From the NCBI GenBank assembly GCA_002723155.1, contig PBNO01000013.1, forward strand, positions 19,749 to 83,748: a DNA stretch of 64,000 nucleotides. Reading direction: 5' to 3'. Below are positions 1-8,136 of the stretch, piece after piece; within the stretch, counting starts at the first letter, position 1, and the number at the start of each line of letters is the position of its first letter. Below the pieces are notes generated by a model, which saw nothing but the letters and a program-made list of their open reading frames with translations, was not told where the DNA came from and made no database searches. Source of the DNA: Ponticaulis sp. (GTDB lineage: Bacteria > Pseudomonadota > Alphaproteobacteria > Caulobacterales > Hyphomonadaceae). Both the position numbers and the translations under genes were made by a program.

Positions 1-1161
1 GAGATCCATCGCCACAACTTCGGCAAGGTCGTTCATGTCGTTCGACGTCATGCCGCCCAGCGTCGCGGCCGCATTGACCGAGATGATCTTGTAGAGCGGA
101 ATCGTGGTCGCGCCGAGCAGACCGATCTCATCGGTCGAGAGCGCCGCGTTGGTGCGGACCTTGCCGTTCATGCTCTCGATCATCGCGCGCACGCGAGGCT
201 TCAGCGCCTGTGCGCTCGAGATCGACATGGTCTGCGTAGTAGGGTTGAGGCACTTCTCGGACGTGTCGCACTTGAGCATCGTCACGGAGCTCGTCCCATC
301 GAGCAGCGCGGTCAGAAGCGCCCGATCGCCCTGCCCCACGAACTGGAAACCACGTTTCCCGCTGGCGTCGCCGTCCTGGTAGAAGATCACCGTCCCGACG
401 AACGTCATCAGGTATTCGCGGAACTCCGTCGAGAAGCTCGGGTAGCTCTGCTTCAGCATATCCCATGTGAAGTTGTAGCTCTCAGCGGGGATCGCGGGAT
501 CGCTGTTCGCCGCGATGGTCGACTCGCGCTGACCTCCCGTCCCGCATTCGTGGCGGCCTTTCGCCCAGTCCGAGAACAGGCCCTGACTGTTGCCGATCGA
601 CTTGCAGATCTCCGAGGACATGCGGTCGGACTTGCCCCACAGTCCGCTGACGAGGTTCTGCGCGGTCTCGCAGCTGTTCATGTTGAACTGGTTCATCTGC
701 TGCGCCTTCTGCGAGATCTCCTCGATGGTCGAGGCAATCTGCGGACTGATCGACTTGATCGCGAGCTGGAAGGCGAAGCCGAGCGCATTGTTCGCCGTCG
801 CCTTGAGCATGGCGATGATCTCGTCGGAATTGACGAACGAGAACGAGCCGGAGAAGACATCAATGCCGCCGCACCCGGCCTTGATAGACGGCAGCTGCAG
901 ATTCACCGGATTGACGCTCTTCTGCGGGAAGCGGGTCCAGATGTTGCCTCCCGAATAATACCCCGCTGACTGGCCCTGATAGGCCGTGGGCCCGGTCGCG
1001 TTGGCCGAGGCACCCATGTCATTGAAGAAATCGTTGAGTTCCGAACCGACCTGGGCGCTGACAGGCGTTGCCACCATGCAGGCAGCGGCAAGGGCCGATA
1101 GCGCGACGCCGGCGCGCTTCAAGAGGCGAGCGGAGCGGTCGCGATGAAATTGCCTGTCCAT
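1..1161 (-). CDS. traH: TraH, F-type conjugation pilus assembly protein (3' end outside window)
   Basis: TraH is a periplasmic/outer-membrane-associated factor for F-pilus extension and mating-pair formation. The visible 387 codons begin MDRQFHRDRSAR with a signal peptide ending near PVSAQ. They contain TraH-like stretches (SGSFSFVNSDEI, LWGKSDRMSSEIC, the Cys pair in LKCDTSEKCL) and run to the window edge with no stop. The ATG shares its A with the traF stop (TGATG), so translation is coupled. Last visible gene of the tra operon. Family assignment rests on motif pattern and on the conserved order traN-traF-traH. Confidence 0.9.
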   Translation of the reverse strand, partial: MDRQFHRDRSARLLKRAGVALSALAAACMVATPVSAQVGSELNDFFNDMGASANATGPTAYQGQSAGYYSGGNIWTRFPQKSVNPVNLQLPSIKAGCGGIDVFSGSFSFVNSDEIIAMLKATANNALGFAFQLAIKSISPQIASTIEEISQKAQQMNQFNMNSCETAQNLVSGLWGKSDRMSSEICKSIGNSQGLFSDWAKGRHECGTGGQRESTIAANSDPAIPAESYNFTWDMLKQSYPSFSTEFREYLMTFVGTVIFYQDGDASGKRGFQFVGQGDRALLTALLDGTSSVTMLKCDTSEKCLNPTTQTMSISSAQALKPRVRAMIESMNGKVRTNAALSTDEIGLLGATTIPLYKIISVNAAATLGGMTSNDMNDLAEVVAMDL

Positions 1162-1970
1162 CAGTAGTCGCTCCCTGGTTCAACCTGCGTGAGGTAGAAG
1201 ATGCGCTGCATGACCTCGTCGGCGGCCATGACACCGTAGCCGATGGGGATCGGTTGCTTGGTGACGGTGTCGAACAGGACGAGGGCCGGCACGGTCCCGC
1301 CCTGCAGACCCATGCGCTGGTACTGCCCGCTGTCGATCACATGATTCGGGAAGGCTTCATTCGGCCCCCCGTCCATCGACACCGCGAGAACCTCGAGTCC
1401 GTAATTGTCCGACAGCGCGCGGATGACCGGCGAGAAGATGCGACAAGCACCGCAGGTCGACGAATAGAAGTAGAACAGGCCATAACGCTCGCTGAGCGCA
1501 GCCATGGAGCCCTCACGCTGCGACTTGCGCTCCTCGAGCCAGGTCTGCTTGGCCAGCGTGCCCACCGGGCGTTCGAGCGTGTAGTCGAGTTCGGGTGTCT
1601 GCCAGATGGCCCTCCCCCACACATCCGCGAAGGTCGAGGCCCGGTCGAGCTGCTCGCGCTGGAAGCGGATATAGTTGACGATATTCTCCTGGGTCGGCTC
1701 AAGCACCGCGAGCGCCTTCAGCTCGTCCAGCTGGCGCGTGATCGCTGCCATGCGCTCGACCGCCGGCACGGAAGGAGCCGGCTGCTGCTGCTTGGCGCGT
1801 TCGCGCGCCTTCCGCTTGGCTTCCTCCGAATTGCAGTAAAACCAGGTGCCGAGCTTGCGCTCGTCGCAATAGAACGCATCGCGCGCCGTTGGCTGCTCGC
1901 TCTGCGCAAGAACGGGGCCCGTCGCGGCGGCGAGGACCGCGGCAAGGCTCGAGGCGGTGAGCATTTTCAT
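1161..1970 (-). CDS. traF: TraF, thioredoxin-fold conjugation assembly protein
   Basis: Periplasmic protein needed for F-pilus assembly. 269 aa starting MKMLTASSLA with a signal peptide to about residue 23 (VLAQ). A C-terminal thioredoxin-like domain carries a real CxxC (C173-GA-C176 in STCGACRIFS) and a cis-Pro-like TVPAL segment. An N-terminal Cys pair sits near residues 35 and 46. The CxxC is notable because F-plasmid TraF has lost it, so this copy may be redox active alongside the DsbC-like gene of the same operon. The start overlaps the upstream stop as ATGA; AAGGA lies 8 nt before it. A longer in-frame start exists but would overlap the upstream gene throughout. Confidence 0.93.
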   Translation of the reverse strand: MKMLTASSLAAVLAAATGPVLAQSEQPTARDAFYCDERKLGTWFYCNSEEAKRKARERAKQQQPAPSVPAVERMAAITRQLDELKALAVLEPTQENIVNYIRFQREQLDRASTFADVWGRAIWQTPELDYTLERPVGTLAKQTWLEERKSQREGSMAALSERYGLFYFYSSTCGACRIFSPVIRALSDNYGLEVLAVSMDGGPNEAFPNHVIDSGQYQRMGLQGGTVPALVLFDTVTKQPIPIGYGVMAADEVMQRIFYLTQVEPGSDY

Positions 1971-2347
1971 GGGCATTTTCCTTGTGCAAGGTCCAGCGAC
2001 TGGAGGAGAAAGGAGGTCTGGATCAGGCCGCGGCCGCGATCGATCATGCGGATCATCCCGCCCGATAGCGTCGTCGCGGCTTCCACGCCGGCGTCGGTGA
2101 GGCATAAATCGAAATCGTCGTCGTCGTTCGAGCGGTGGATCCATCCCCGGTCGATCAGGCGCGACACCGATGCCTTGAGTTCCGCGCGCGTCGCGGGACG
2201 AAGGAACCAGTCCTCGATCCGTTCGAACATCTCGGATTCGCTCGCGGCAAGCTCACGGCCGATCGCCACGCTTACCGCCAGATCGAGCACCTGGGCGGGC
2301 GGAAACGGATCGTCTCTCTGCAAAGCCACGATATCTGCGCCCGACAT
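1967..2347 (-). CDS. Small winged-helix-like protein inside the tra operon
   Basis: 126 aa beginning MSGADIVALQ, without signal peptide or membrane helix. The middle reads like a winged helix: ATRAELKASVSRLIDRGWI followed by DLCLTDAGVEAATTL, the helix-helix-wing pattern of MarR/PadR-type domains. It starts 2 nt after the traN stop and overlaps traF by ATGA, so it is translated with the operon. I do not recognise the family. A cytoplasmic DNA-binding or adaptor role is an inference from the fold pattern only. Confidence 0.75.
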   Translation of the reverse strand: MSGADIVALQRDDPFPPAQVLDLAVSVAIGRELAASESEMFERIEDWFLRPATRAELKASVSRLIDRGWIHRSNDDDDFDLCLTDAGVEAATTLSGGMIRMIDRGRGLIQTSFLLQSLDLAQGKCP

Positions 2348-2349
2348 GC

Positions 2350-4077
2350 TCAGTTCACTCCATTGTTGTAGTAGGTCTCGATTTTCTTCTGGATCTGCAG
2401 CGACATCTCGATCTCGTCGGGAAGCTTCGCAGCATCGACGAACTCGGCGTAGACCTCGCTGAAATCCATCCGGCTGAGGTCGAGCTGTTGGAACTGCGCA
2501 ATCAGGAAGCCTTCGCAGTCTGGGGTTTTTGGAGTGCCCCACTGCATCCCGAGCTGCGCTTTGCCCTGCTCGTTGAGGATTCGGACCAGCTTGCTGCCGT
2601 AACAACAATACGACTGCTTGCGGGTGACGCAGACGCCGAGGATCTTGTCCGAACAATAGGTGCCGACATAGTGGCACAGACCCGCGTCATCCTTCTTGTC
2701 GACGTCGCGGTCCTGGCTGTTGCACAACCACGGCGTGAGGAGCGGCACGCCCTTCCCACTGCAGCAGTTCGACAAGCCGAAGATCTTCTTCGTGCATTTG
2801 AGGTTCTCGCCGCTGAAAATCTTCAGTTCGTTGGGATTGAAGCCATCGCGCAGCTCGCCCATCACGTTCATGGCGACCATCGCGTCCTTGAACTCGGTGG
2901 ACGCCTCGCGCGAGACCGACGTGCATTCGCCATCGATGCAATAGAGATCGCCGGCGCAGACATAGGCAGGCGGTGGCGGCGGTCCGCTGGGCGTTGTCGT
3001 ACACTTGAACCAGCGATCGTAGACGTTGCAGAGGCCATTTGCGTCGGTGCTCAGGCACTCGTCGTGATCGAAAGTGCATTCCGCGCGCGCCTCGAGCGCG
3101 GAGCAGTCATTGGCAGGCGCCACCCCCTGACATTGGAAAGTGCGCTCCCACTCCCAGCACGGGCGGGTAACGGATAGTCCGTTGATGACCCGAGTCTCGT
3201 TCGGAGCAGTGCAAACCTCCGACTGCTGGCTGCAGGTAGCGCCGCCAGTCGTTGCTTGACATTGCGTTTGGTCGACGGTCTCGCTGACGACGCTGATGGT
3301 GTTGCGCTCGATCCCGCCGGCGATCGAAAGCTGGTTTGGGCAGCTCCAAGTTTCGCGATAGACGGGATCGCCTGGTTCGGTGCACCACCGCCCATCCCTA
3401 CCGCCCCACTGAAGACAGGTCTCGCCGATACGCTCCCGGTCAATGAGGCGACAACTGCCGCCATCCAAGTCGGGCTGGATGATGTCGCAATAAGGCCCGC
3501 TGGTCTGATATTTGATGAAGCCTGTCGAACACTGATATTCCCAATAGCGGGTGCCTTGGGTCTGAATTACCAACGGTGCCCGGCATGTCCGCGTTTCGTC
3601 AAAAGGCTGCGACCCCTCGTTGCAGCTTTCCAAGTAGGTAGTCGCGCCGCCGCCACCGGGCGGGAGCGGGTTGCAGGTTCCTGTCGCACCACCCGGGCCC
3701 ACGCCAGGTCCGAGGTAGGTGTCCGGGTCCTTCTCGATCGCACTCGCGGACGAAAGGTCGATCGTCGCGGGGTCGACCACCTTGCGGTAGGGATCGACGA
3801 CGGTCTTGTAATCCTGCTGATAGCGGGCCGCTTCGCCCGCCGTGGTGAGCCCCGTTGGATCGTCGACGTAGTCGAGTGTCGGGAAAGTGGTGCCAGCAAA
3901 GGTGGGCACATTGGCTTCAGCGCCATTGGCGAGGATCGTCCCATTGGTGGTGTCACGCACACCGGTGCCGATCGCTTCGCCCTCGGTGCGGGCGTCCTGC
4001 GCGGTCATCTGAGCGTGCGCGAGTCCGCCGCTCACCCCGAGCGCGAGAACCGCAACGAACAGGCGCAGGCGATTCAT
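2350..4077 (-). CDS. traN: TraN, outer-membrane mating-pair stabilisation protein
   Basis: TraN is the Cys-rich outer-membrane adhesin that stabilises mating pairs by contacting recipient surface proteins. 575 aa with a signal peptide (MNRLRLFVAVLALGVSGGLAHA). Dozens of cysteines appear in the centre and C-terminus (e.g. CNPLPPGGGG, LYCIDGECTS, LSNCCSGKGV). A typical TraN C-terminal section ends near QGKAQLGMQWG. The ATG overlaps the trbC stop (ATGA). The central part varies most in this family and would set recipient specificity. Confidence 0.93.
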   Translation of the reverse strand: MNRLRLFVAVLALGVSGGLAHAQMTAQDARTEGEAIGTGVRDTTNGTILANGAEANVPTFAGTTFPTLDYVDDPTGLTTAGEAARYQQDYKTVVDPYRKVVDPATIDLSSASAIEKDPDTYLGPGVGPGGATGTCNPLPPGGGGATTYLESCNEGSQPFDETRTCRAPLVIQTQGTRYWEYQCSTGFIKYQTSGPYCDIIQPDLDGGSCRLIDRERIGETCLQWGGRDGRWCTEPGDPVYRETWSCPNQLSIAGGIERNTISVVSETVDQTQCQATTGGATCSQQSEVCTAPNETRVINGLSVTRPCWEWERTFQCQGVAPANDCSALEARAECTFDHDECLSTDANGLCNVYDRWFKCTTTPSGPPPPPAYVCAGDLYCIDGECTSVSREASTEFKDAMVAMNVMGELRDGFNPNELKIFSGENLKCTKKIFGLSNCCSGKGVPLLTPWLCNSQDRDVDKKDDAGLCHYVGTYCSDKILGVCVTRKQSYCCYGSKLVRILNEQGKAQLGMQWGTPKTPDCEGFLIAQFQQLDLSRMDFSEVYAEFVDAAKLPDEIEMSLQIQKKIETYYNNGVN

Positions 4078-4811
4078 CGGGCGCCCTTCATGTTGCGCAG
4101 CGCGAGACGAGAGACGGGCGCACCAGGTCCGTTGGCGTTCGCGAAACTCTCGAGAACATATGACACGCTGACATTACCGGCGATCCGGTCGTGCGGCGGC
4201 GGAGCGGTCACGCAGTCGAGCTGGTCACACGGCTCGAAGTCACTCGAGAGGGCGACATAGGTCGGGACCCGATCAACCCCGAAGGAACGGAACAGCCGCG
4301 GGTCGATCGCGACATTGCTCGCACCCGCCTGGTCGACCACCTTGCGGATGCCCTGGATGAACCCTTGCGGGTTTCCTGCCGAGAAGCCGCGGAAGACCAC
4401 TACGCCGCCGGCCTTCGTGGTATCCTCGATCATCTTCGACAGCGCTTCTTCGGGCATCGACAGGCTGGCAAAGGCAATGAACAGCGGTGCGCCTTCGGGC
4501 TTCGCCATCCCCGCCTTTGCGCCGGCGACCATCTCGTCGAAATCGAACGGTCCCTGCCCTCCCGCGATCTGGGAGACGTCGAGACCCTCGATCGACTGCT
4601 GGCCCTGCTGAACCACGGCCTGCGCCTCTTCGGTGTGCGTCTCCGCGTTGGTGGTCGCGTATTCGAAGAGCGCCTGGGCATCCTCGCGGAACTGATCCGC
4701 ACGCGCCTCGATGGCGTCCGGATCAAAGCCGTCCATGCTCTGGGCGAACACCGCCGTCATGCCGCTCAAGAGTCCGGCGCCGGCGAGAAGCATTGCGATC
4801 TTGCGGTTCAT
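4074..4811 (-). CDS. trbC: TrbC, F-type pilin assembly protein
   Basis: TrbC is a periplasmic protein of F-pilus assembly that works with TraW. 245 aa; signal peptide MNRKIAMLLAGAGLLSGMTA ending near VFAQ. The C-terminal domain has the family pattern LFIAFASLSMPEEAL, VVFRGF and DRVPTYV (thioredoxin-like). The start was set at MNRKI because GGGAGAGACGG lies just upstream; an in-frame start 15 codons earlier lacks a signal peptide. Lies between traU and traN as in F. Confidence 0.92.
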   Translation of the reverse strand: MNRKIAMLLAGAGLLSGMTAVFAQSMDGFDPDAIEARADQFREDAQALFEYATTNAETHTEEAQAVVQQGQQSIEGLDVSQIAGGQGPFDFDEMVAGAKAGMAKPEGAPLFIAFASLSMPEEALSKMIEDTTKAGGVVVFRGFSAGNPQGFIQGIRKVVDQAGASNVAIDPRLFRSFGVDRVPTYVALSSDFEPCDQLDCVTAPPPHDRIAGNVSVSYVLESFANANGPGAPVSRLALRNMKGAR

Positions 4812-4825
4812 TCCCGTCTCTCCCC

Positions 4826-5851
4826 TTACAGCACGCAGCAATTGCGCTTGCGCCAAACAAGGAAGCCCACGTCCTCTCCCTTGACCGGATAGACCTGTCC
4901 GGATTTCGGCAGGATGGTGGTGGCACCGATCGGCGAGCAGCTCTCACGCCCGCTCACCATCGGCGTCGGGTTGACCTGCTGCAGCCGGTACTGGCTCTTC
5001 TTGAGGACCGGCATGAGGTACTTGGAGCACAGCGCTTTCGAGCCGCTGGTGCCCCAGGCAAGGCCCTGACGGTGCATCTTGTAGATCATCCGCTCGGCCG
5101 CGAGCCGCGCCGACTGCTTGATGCCGATATTGGCGCCGATATTGCCGTTCATCGGATACATCGGGCCCTGGCATCCCGAGCACCAGAACAGCTCGTCGAT
5201 CGGGAGCTTGGCAGTGGCGGCGATGCAGTCGGCCGAGCAGGCGGCCTGCGCGAGCGGCGAGGTGAACAGCGCCGCTTCGGGGTTGAGCAGCGTGGTGAGT
5301 TCATCGTCCTGCCACAGCGGGTCGATCTCGCTCATGTAGGCGACGTCGAACGAGCTCGCCTCGAGACACAGGAAATCGGTGACGATCTCGAGCCAGTAGA
5401 GCAGCGGATAGATGTAGTAGTGAACGTGGTATTTGGCAGTGTTCTGCGACTTCCCACCGATCTGGGAGGAATCATTCGCATAGCCGTTACCGATGGCAAA
5501 GCCGGGATCGAGCTTGATGCCGCCGAGGTTCGGAAAGCACCACGGCTTTGTCGACACATCGATCAGGCGAACCGGCTCCCAAAAGCCCATCGCGAGACCG
5601 ATACGCGGCACCGGCGTTCCGCAGGCGCAAATCGGAAGATCGGGGTTCTTGGTATCCGCACGCGAGGACGGCCAGATCTTGAGCGAGCCGAGCGAGAGGG
5701 GAAACATGCAGCCCCAGCACACATCGGTGACCGGGTTGACGAAACTGCCCGAGCACCGGCCCGGACCCGTGGGGAGCCCTTGCGCGGCGGCGGGAACCGC
5801 CAACGCGAAGGCGGCCAGCGCCGCGATCGAGGCGAACAGCCTACGCAACAT
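4826..5851 (-). CDS. traU: TraU, F-type conjugation protein
   Basis: TraU is a periplasmic Cys-rich protein needed for DNA transfer and for normal pilus number. 341 aa from MLRRLFASIAAL with a signal peptide ending PAAAQ. Family features: CSGSFVNPVTDVCWGCMFP, a second block PICACGTPVPRIG, and PWCFPNLGG. The start overlaps the end of the upstream small membrane protein by 11 nt. The longer reading frame upstream lacks a plausible leader. Confidence 0.95.
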   Translation of the reverse strand: MLRRLFASIAALAAFALAVPAAAQGLPTGPGRCSGSFVNPVTDVCWGCMFPLSLGSLKIWPSSRADTKNPDLPICACGTPVPRIGLAMGFWEPVRLIDVSTKPWCFPNLGGIKLDPGFAIGNGYANDSSQIGGKSQNTAKYHVHYYIYPLLYWLEIVTDFLCLEASSFDVAYMSEIDPLWQDDELTTLLNPEAALFTSPLAQAACSADCIAATAKLPIDELFWCSGCQGPMYPMNGNIGANIGIKQSARLAAERMIYKMHRQGLAWGTSGSKALCSKYLMPVLKKSQYRLQQVNPTPMVSGRESCSPIGATTILPKSGQVYPVKGEDVGFLVWRKRNCCVL

Positions 5852-6113
5852 CGTCGCTGTCCCTGAACAACCAAGCATCGTCGGCTGCGTTCTTCTCCTG
5901 GACCCAGAGCCATCCCTGAATGCCGACATAGGTGCCAACCGCCACGAACAGAGCGAGAGCACGAGAGCCCACAAGCGCCCGCAGTGGGCCGAAGAACAGG
6001 ATCATGATGGCAAGGACCGCGCAGCCGGCGATCACGCGGTACCGCGCGGCACGCCGCTCGCGGGTCTCGGGTGCGGCGAGCGGGGCCGGGACAAGGTCGC
6101 GCCACCCGCTCAC
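5841..6113 (-). CDS. Small two-helix membrane protein between traW and traU
   Basis: 90 aa from a GTG start overlapping the traW stop as GTGA. Two hydrophobic helices (VIAGCAVLAIMILFFGPL and ALALFVAVGTYVGIQGWLW) form a hairpin with a basic N-terminus (PETRERRAARYRV). F has no exact counterpart at this position. The tight coupling on both sides suggests a structural or assembly role in the inner-membrane T4SS complex, which is inference. Family not recognised. Confidence 0.75.
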   Translation of the reverse strand: MSGWRDLVPAPLAAPETRERRAARYRVIAGCAVLAIMILFFGPLRALVGSRALALFVAVGTYVGIQGWLWVQEKNAADDAWLFRDSDDVA

Positions 6114-6766
6114 GAGGCACCGCCGCGGCGAGCGATCGCCTGTTCGGTGACCATCAGGATCTCGCCCCTCTGCTCGACGAGCGCCGGGGTATGGCGGATA
6201 CCGAAGTGCCCGGTCAGCTTGCCGCCCTGGTCGAAGTAGAAGCGCCGCTGGTGCGTCTTCATCAGCTCGAAGGGCGAACCATCGACGAAGATGATCTTCG
6301 CTTTCTGATCGCTGCCGAAGCGCATTGCCCATGCGACTTCCGCGGGATCGTCACCATCGACGAAGACGAGCTTCTTGGAGAGTCCGGAAGCGGCGAGAGG
6401 GTTGACCCGCTGTCCTGCCACGGCGATCAGATTGCCCTTGTGATCGCGAATGTCGTTGTCGACGACAATGGCCGGATCGAATTCCCAGCTGCGCGTCTCG
6501 AGCGCGGGGCCGATGCCGGCGACAGGAACGGGCCGGTTGACCCGCTGCTTGACCCGGTCGGCGAAACGCTGGTTCAGCTCGTCGAGCTTGCCGGTGGCCT
6601 TGGCATCGTCGAGCCGCGCCTTGATGACCGAAAGCAGATCGGGTTCGATGACCGGCCATGTCTGGCCCATCTGTCCATGATCCACCGCGCGGCCAGGATC
6701 GACCGCTGGCGCGCTCGAGGCACCGACGAGGACCGGGAGGGCGGCAAGGAGAGCGACGCGCCTCAC
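6110..6766 (-). CDS. traW: TraW, F-type pilus assembly protein
   Basis: TraW is a periplasmic protein that acts with TrbC in F-pilus assembly. 218 aa from a GTG overlapping the upstream stop (GTGA): MRRVALLAALPVLVGASSAP gives a signal peptide. Diagnostic C-terminal elements: VFVDGDDPAEVAWA, KIIFVDGSPFELM, RFYFDQGGKLTGHFGI and RHTPALVEQ. Order trbI / peptidase / traW / traU fits the F-like layout. Confidence 0.93.
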   Translation of the reverse strand: MRRVALLAALPVLVGASSAPAVDPGRAVDHGQMGQTWPVIEPDLLSVIKARLDDAKATGKLDELNQRFADRVKQRVNRPVPVAGIGPALETRSWEFDPAIVVDNDIRDHKGNLIAVAGQRVNPLAASGLSKKLVFVDGDDPAEVAWAMRFGSDQKAKIIFVDGSPFELMKTHQRRFYFDQGGKLTGHFGIRHTPALVEQRGEILMVTEQAIARRGGAS

Positions 6767-7284
6767 AGGATCGCCTGCCCGGTGCCGACAAGCCGGTCGC
6801 GGCATACGAACCCGATGTGCGCGTAGCGGCTGTCGAAGCCGTCCTTATGGTGGGTGGCAGCGAACACGCAGCCCTCGGGAACGACGCCGAGCGGCCCTTC
6901 GGTAAGCGGATCACCCCGCTTTGTGAGCGGCTTGGTCGCGGCGATCCGCGTCCCGTTGACGAAGACGTCGCGACCCTCGCGGGTAACCACATCGCCCGGA
7001 AGACCGTAGGCGACCTTGGCGAAAGGCTCAGGCTGGGCGCCGAAGTACTTCTCGGTGACCGCATCATGGCCCGGGTGGAAGATCACATAGTCGCCCCGGG
7101 CTGGGAAGCGCCCGGTCTCGACGAGGAACGCCCAGTTGGGAAGCGAATCCGTCGCGTTGACCATGAAGGCGTGGGTCTCGCTCCACTTCTGCAGCGAAGT
7201 GACGGCCGTGCCGATCGCGAACATCGCGGCAATGGCAAGCAGCTTGCCCTTCGTGGAGAGCCGCCGGGTCTTAGCGCTGGACAC
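6763..7284 (-). CDS. S26-family signal peptidase, TraF-like pilin protease of the tra operon
   Basis: Probable membrane serine peptidase for leader removal from the TraA pilin or another tra product. 173 aa. One N-terminal transmembrane helix (LLAIAAMFAIGTAVTSL) precedes the nucleophile block NATDSLPNW (Ser) and the general-base block KVAYGLPGDVV, matching the Ser-Lys dyad of S26 enzymes. A GTG start with GGAGG nine bases upstream overlaps the trbI end by 14 nt. F itself uses host LepB, so an operon-encoded S26 enzyme is characteristic of the expanded F-like systems of proteobacteria. Exact substrate is inferred. Confidence 0.85.
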   Translation of the reverse strand: MSSAKTRRLSTKGKLLAIAAMFAIGTAVTSLQKWSETHAFMVNATDSLPNWAFLVETGRFPARGDYVIFHPGHDAVTEKYFGAQPEPFAKVAYGLPGDVVTREGRDVFVNGTRIAATKPLTKRGDPLTEGPLGVVPEGCVFAATHHKDGFDSRYAHIGFVCRDRLVGTGQAIL

Positions 7285-7798
7285 CGCCCTGGCCTCCCCC
7301 GTTCGAGGCCATGAAGGCCTGCATCTCGTTCTGGACACGGACGGCCTGCGCCGGCTGCGGCCGGGGAACCTTTGCGTAGACGGCCGCCTTCACACTCTCG
7401 GTCACGTCGGGGACATCGCCGCCGATGATCGCCTCGTGAACGACGACGATCTTCCCGTCTTTCGACAGCCCCTCGACGGTCTGGTCGAGGGCGGCCATGA
7501 ACACCGCCGTTTCCTTGGCAGCGGTCTGCTCGTCCGAGGCGGAGCGCGCCTGGGCCTGCAGATAGTCTCCGATGATCCCCTGCAGTTGCAGCTGCACGAG
7601 GTCCTGTCGGCCATCGTCCCCCGCGACGAGGTTTTTAGTGACCCACGCCCCCCAGATGAACATCGCGATCGCTGCAACCAGGACGATGAGCTCGCGCGGC
7701 GAGAGACCGGCAAAGCCCTTGGCGCGTTGCTGAGGGATAGCGGCCTTGAACGAGCTCCGCTCAGCGACTTGGTCGGCGTTTTCGAACAGATCCGTCAT
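7271..7798 (-). CDS. trbI: TrbI, F-type inner-membrane conjugation protein
   Basis: 175 aa; TrbI affects pilus outgrowth and retraction. A cytoplasmic N-terminus precedes one membrane helix (ELIVLVAAIAMFIWGAWV) and a periplasmic domain with the F-type TrbI signature KIVVVHEAIIGGDVPDVTE. Starts within the last codons of the upstream small membrane gene (ATGA overlap). Confidence 0.9.
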   Translation of the reverse strand: MTDLFENADQVAERSSFKAAIPQQRAKGFAGLSPRELIVLVAAIAMFIWGAWVTKNLVAGDDGRQDLVQLQLQGIIGDYLQAQARSASDEQTAAKETAVFMAALDQTVEGLSKDGKIVVVHEAIIGGDVPDVTESVKAAVYAKVPRPQPAQAVRVQNEMQAFMASNGGGQGGVQR

Positions 7799-8136
7799 GC
7801 GTCATCTCCGGTAAGACGGAAGGCTGCGCGCAGGGACGAGCGGCGGAAGACGCCGATCAGCGCGAAGGCGATCCCGAGGGTCGAAAAGAGGATGGTCTGA
7901 AACTGCGCCTGCCGCGCGCCGTCGGCAGCGACGTAGCGGGAGGCAAGATTGTTAAGCTGGAGCATCGTCCCGTCGATCGAGAAGCTGCCCAGCACGAAGA
8001 AGAACAACGTCACGACACCGAGTGTCGCCATCAGCGTGGTCGCGCTCCAGCCTGCAACCCGGAGACCGATCGCGAGCGTGTCCTGTCCGCGCACGATCAG
8101 GCGCGCCGCGGAGGAATTTAAAGCCAGCGCGCTCAT
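7795..8136 (-). CDS. Two-helix membrane protein between traC and trbI
   Basis: 113 aa with two predicted membrane helices (TTLMATLGVVTLFFFVLGSF and ILFSTLGIAFALIGVF) separated by a loop of about 35 residues. Overlaps traC upstream and trbI downstream through ATGA junctions, so it is part of the transfer operon. No clear F homologue is recognised. It may sit beside TraC at the inner membrane, but nothing in the sequence proves that. Confidence 0.75.
   Translation of the reverse strand: MSALALNSSAARLIVRGQDTLAIGLRVAGWSATTLMATLGVVTLFFFVLGSFSIDGTMLQLNNLASRYVAADGARQAQFQTILFSTLGIAFALIGVFRRSSLRAAFRLTGDDA

Noticed and set aside
1068-4260. Long plus-strand open frames opposite the tra operon
   Set aside because: Their Arg/His/Asp-rich translations are mirror images of TraF, TraN and TrbC; no domain or start signals.
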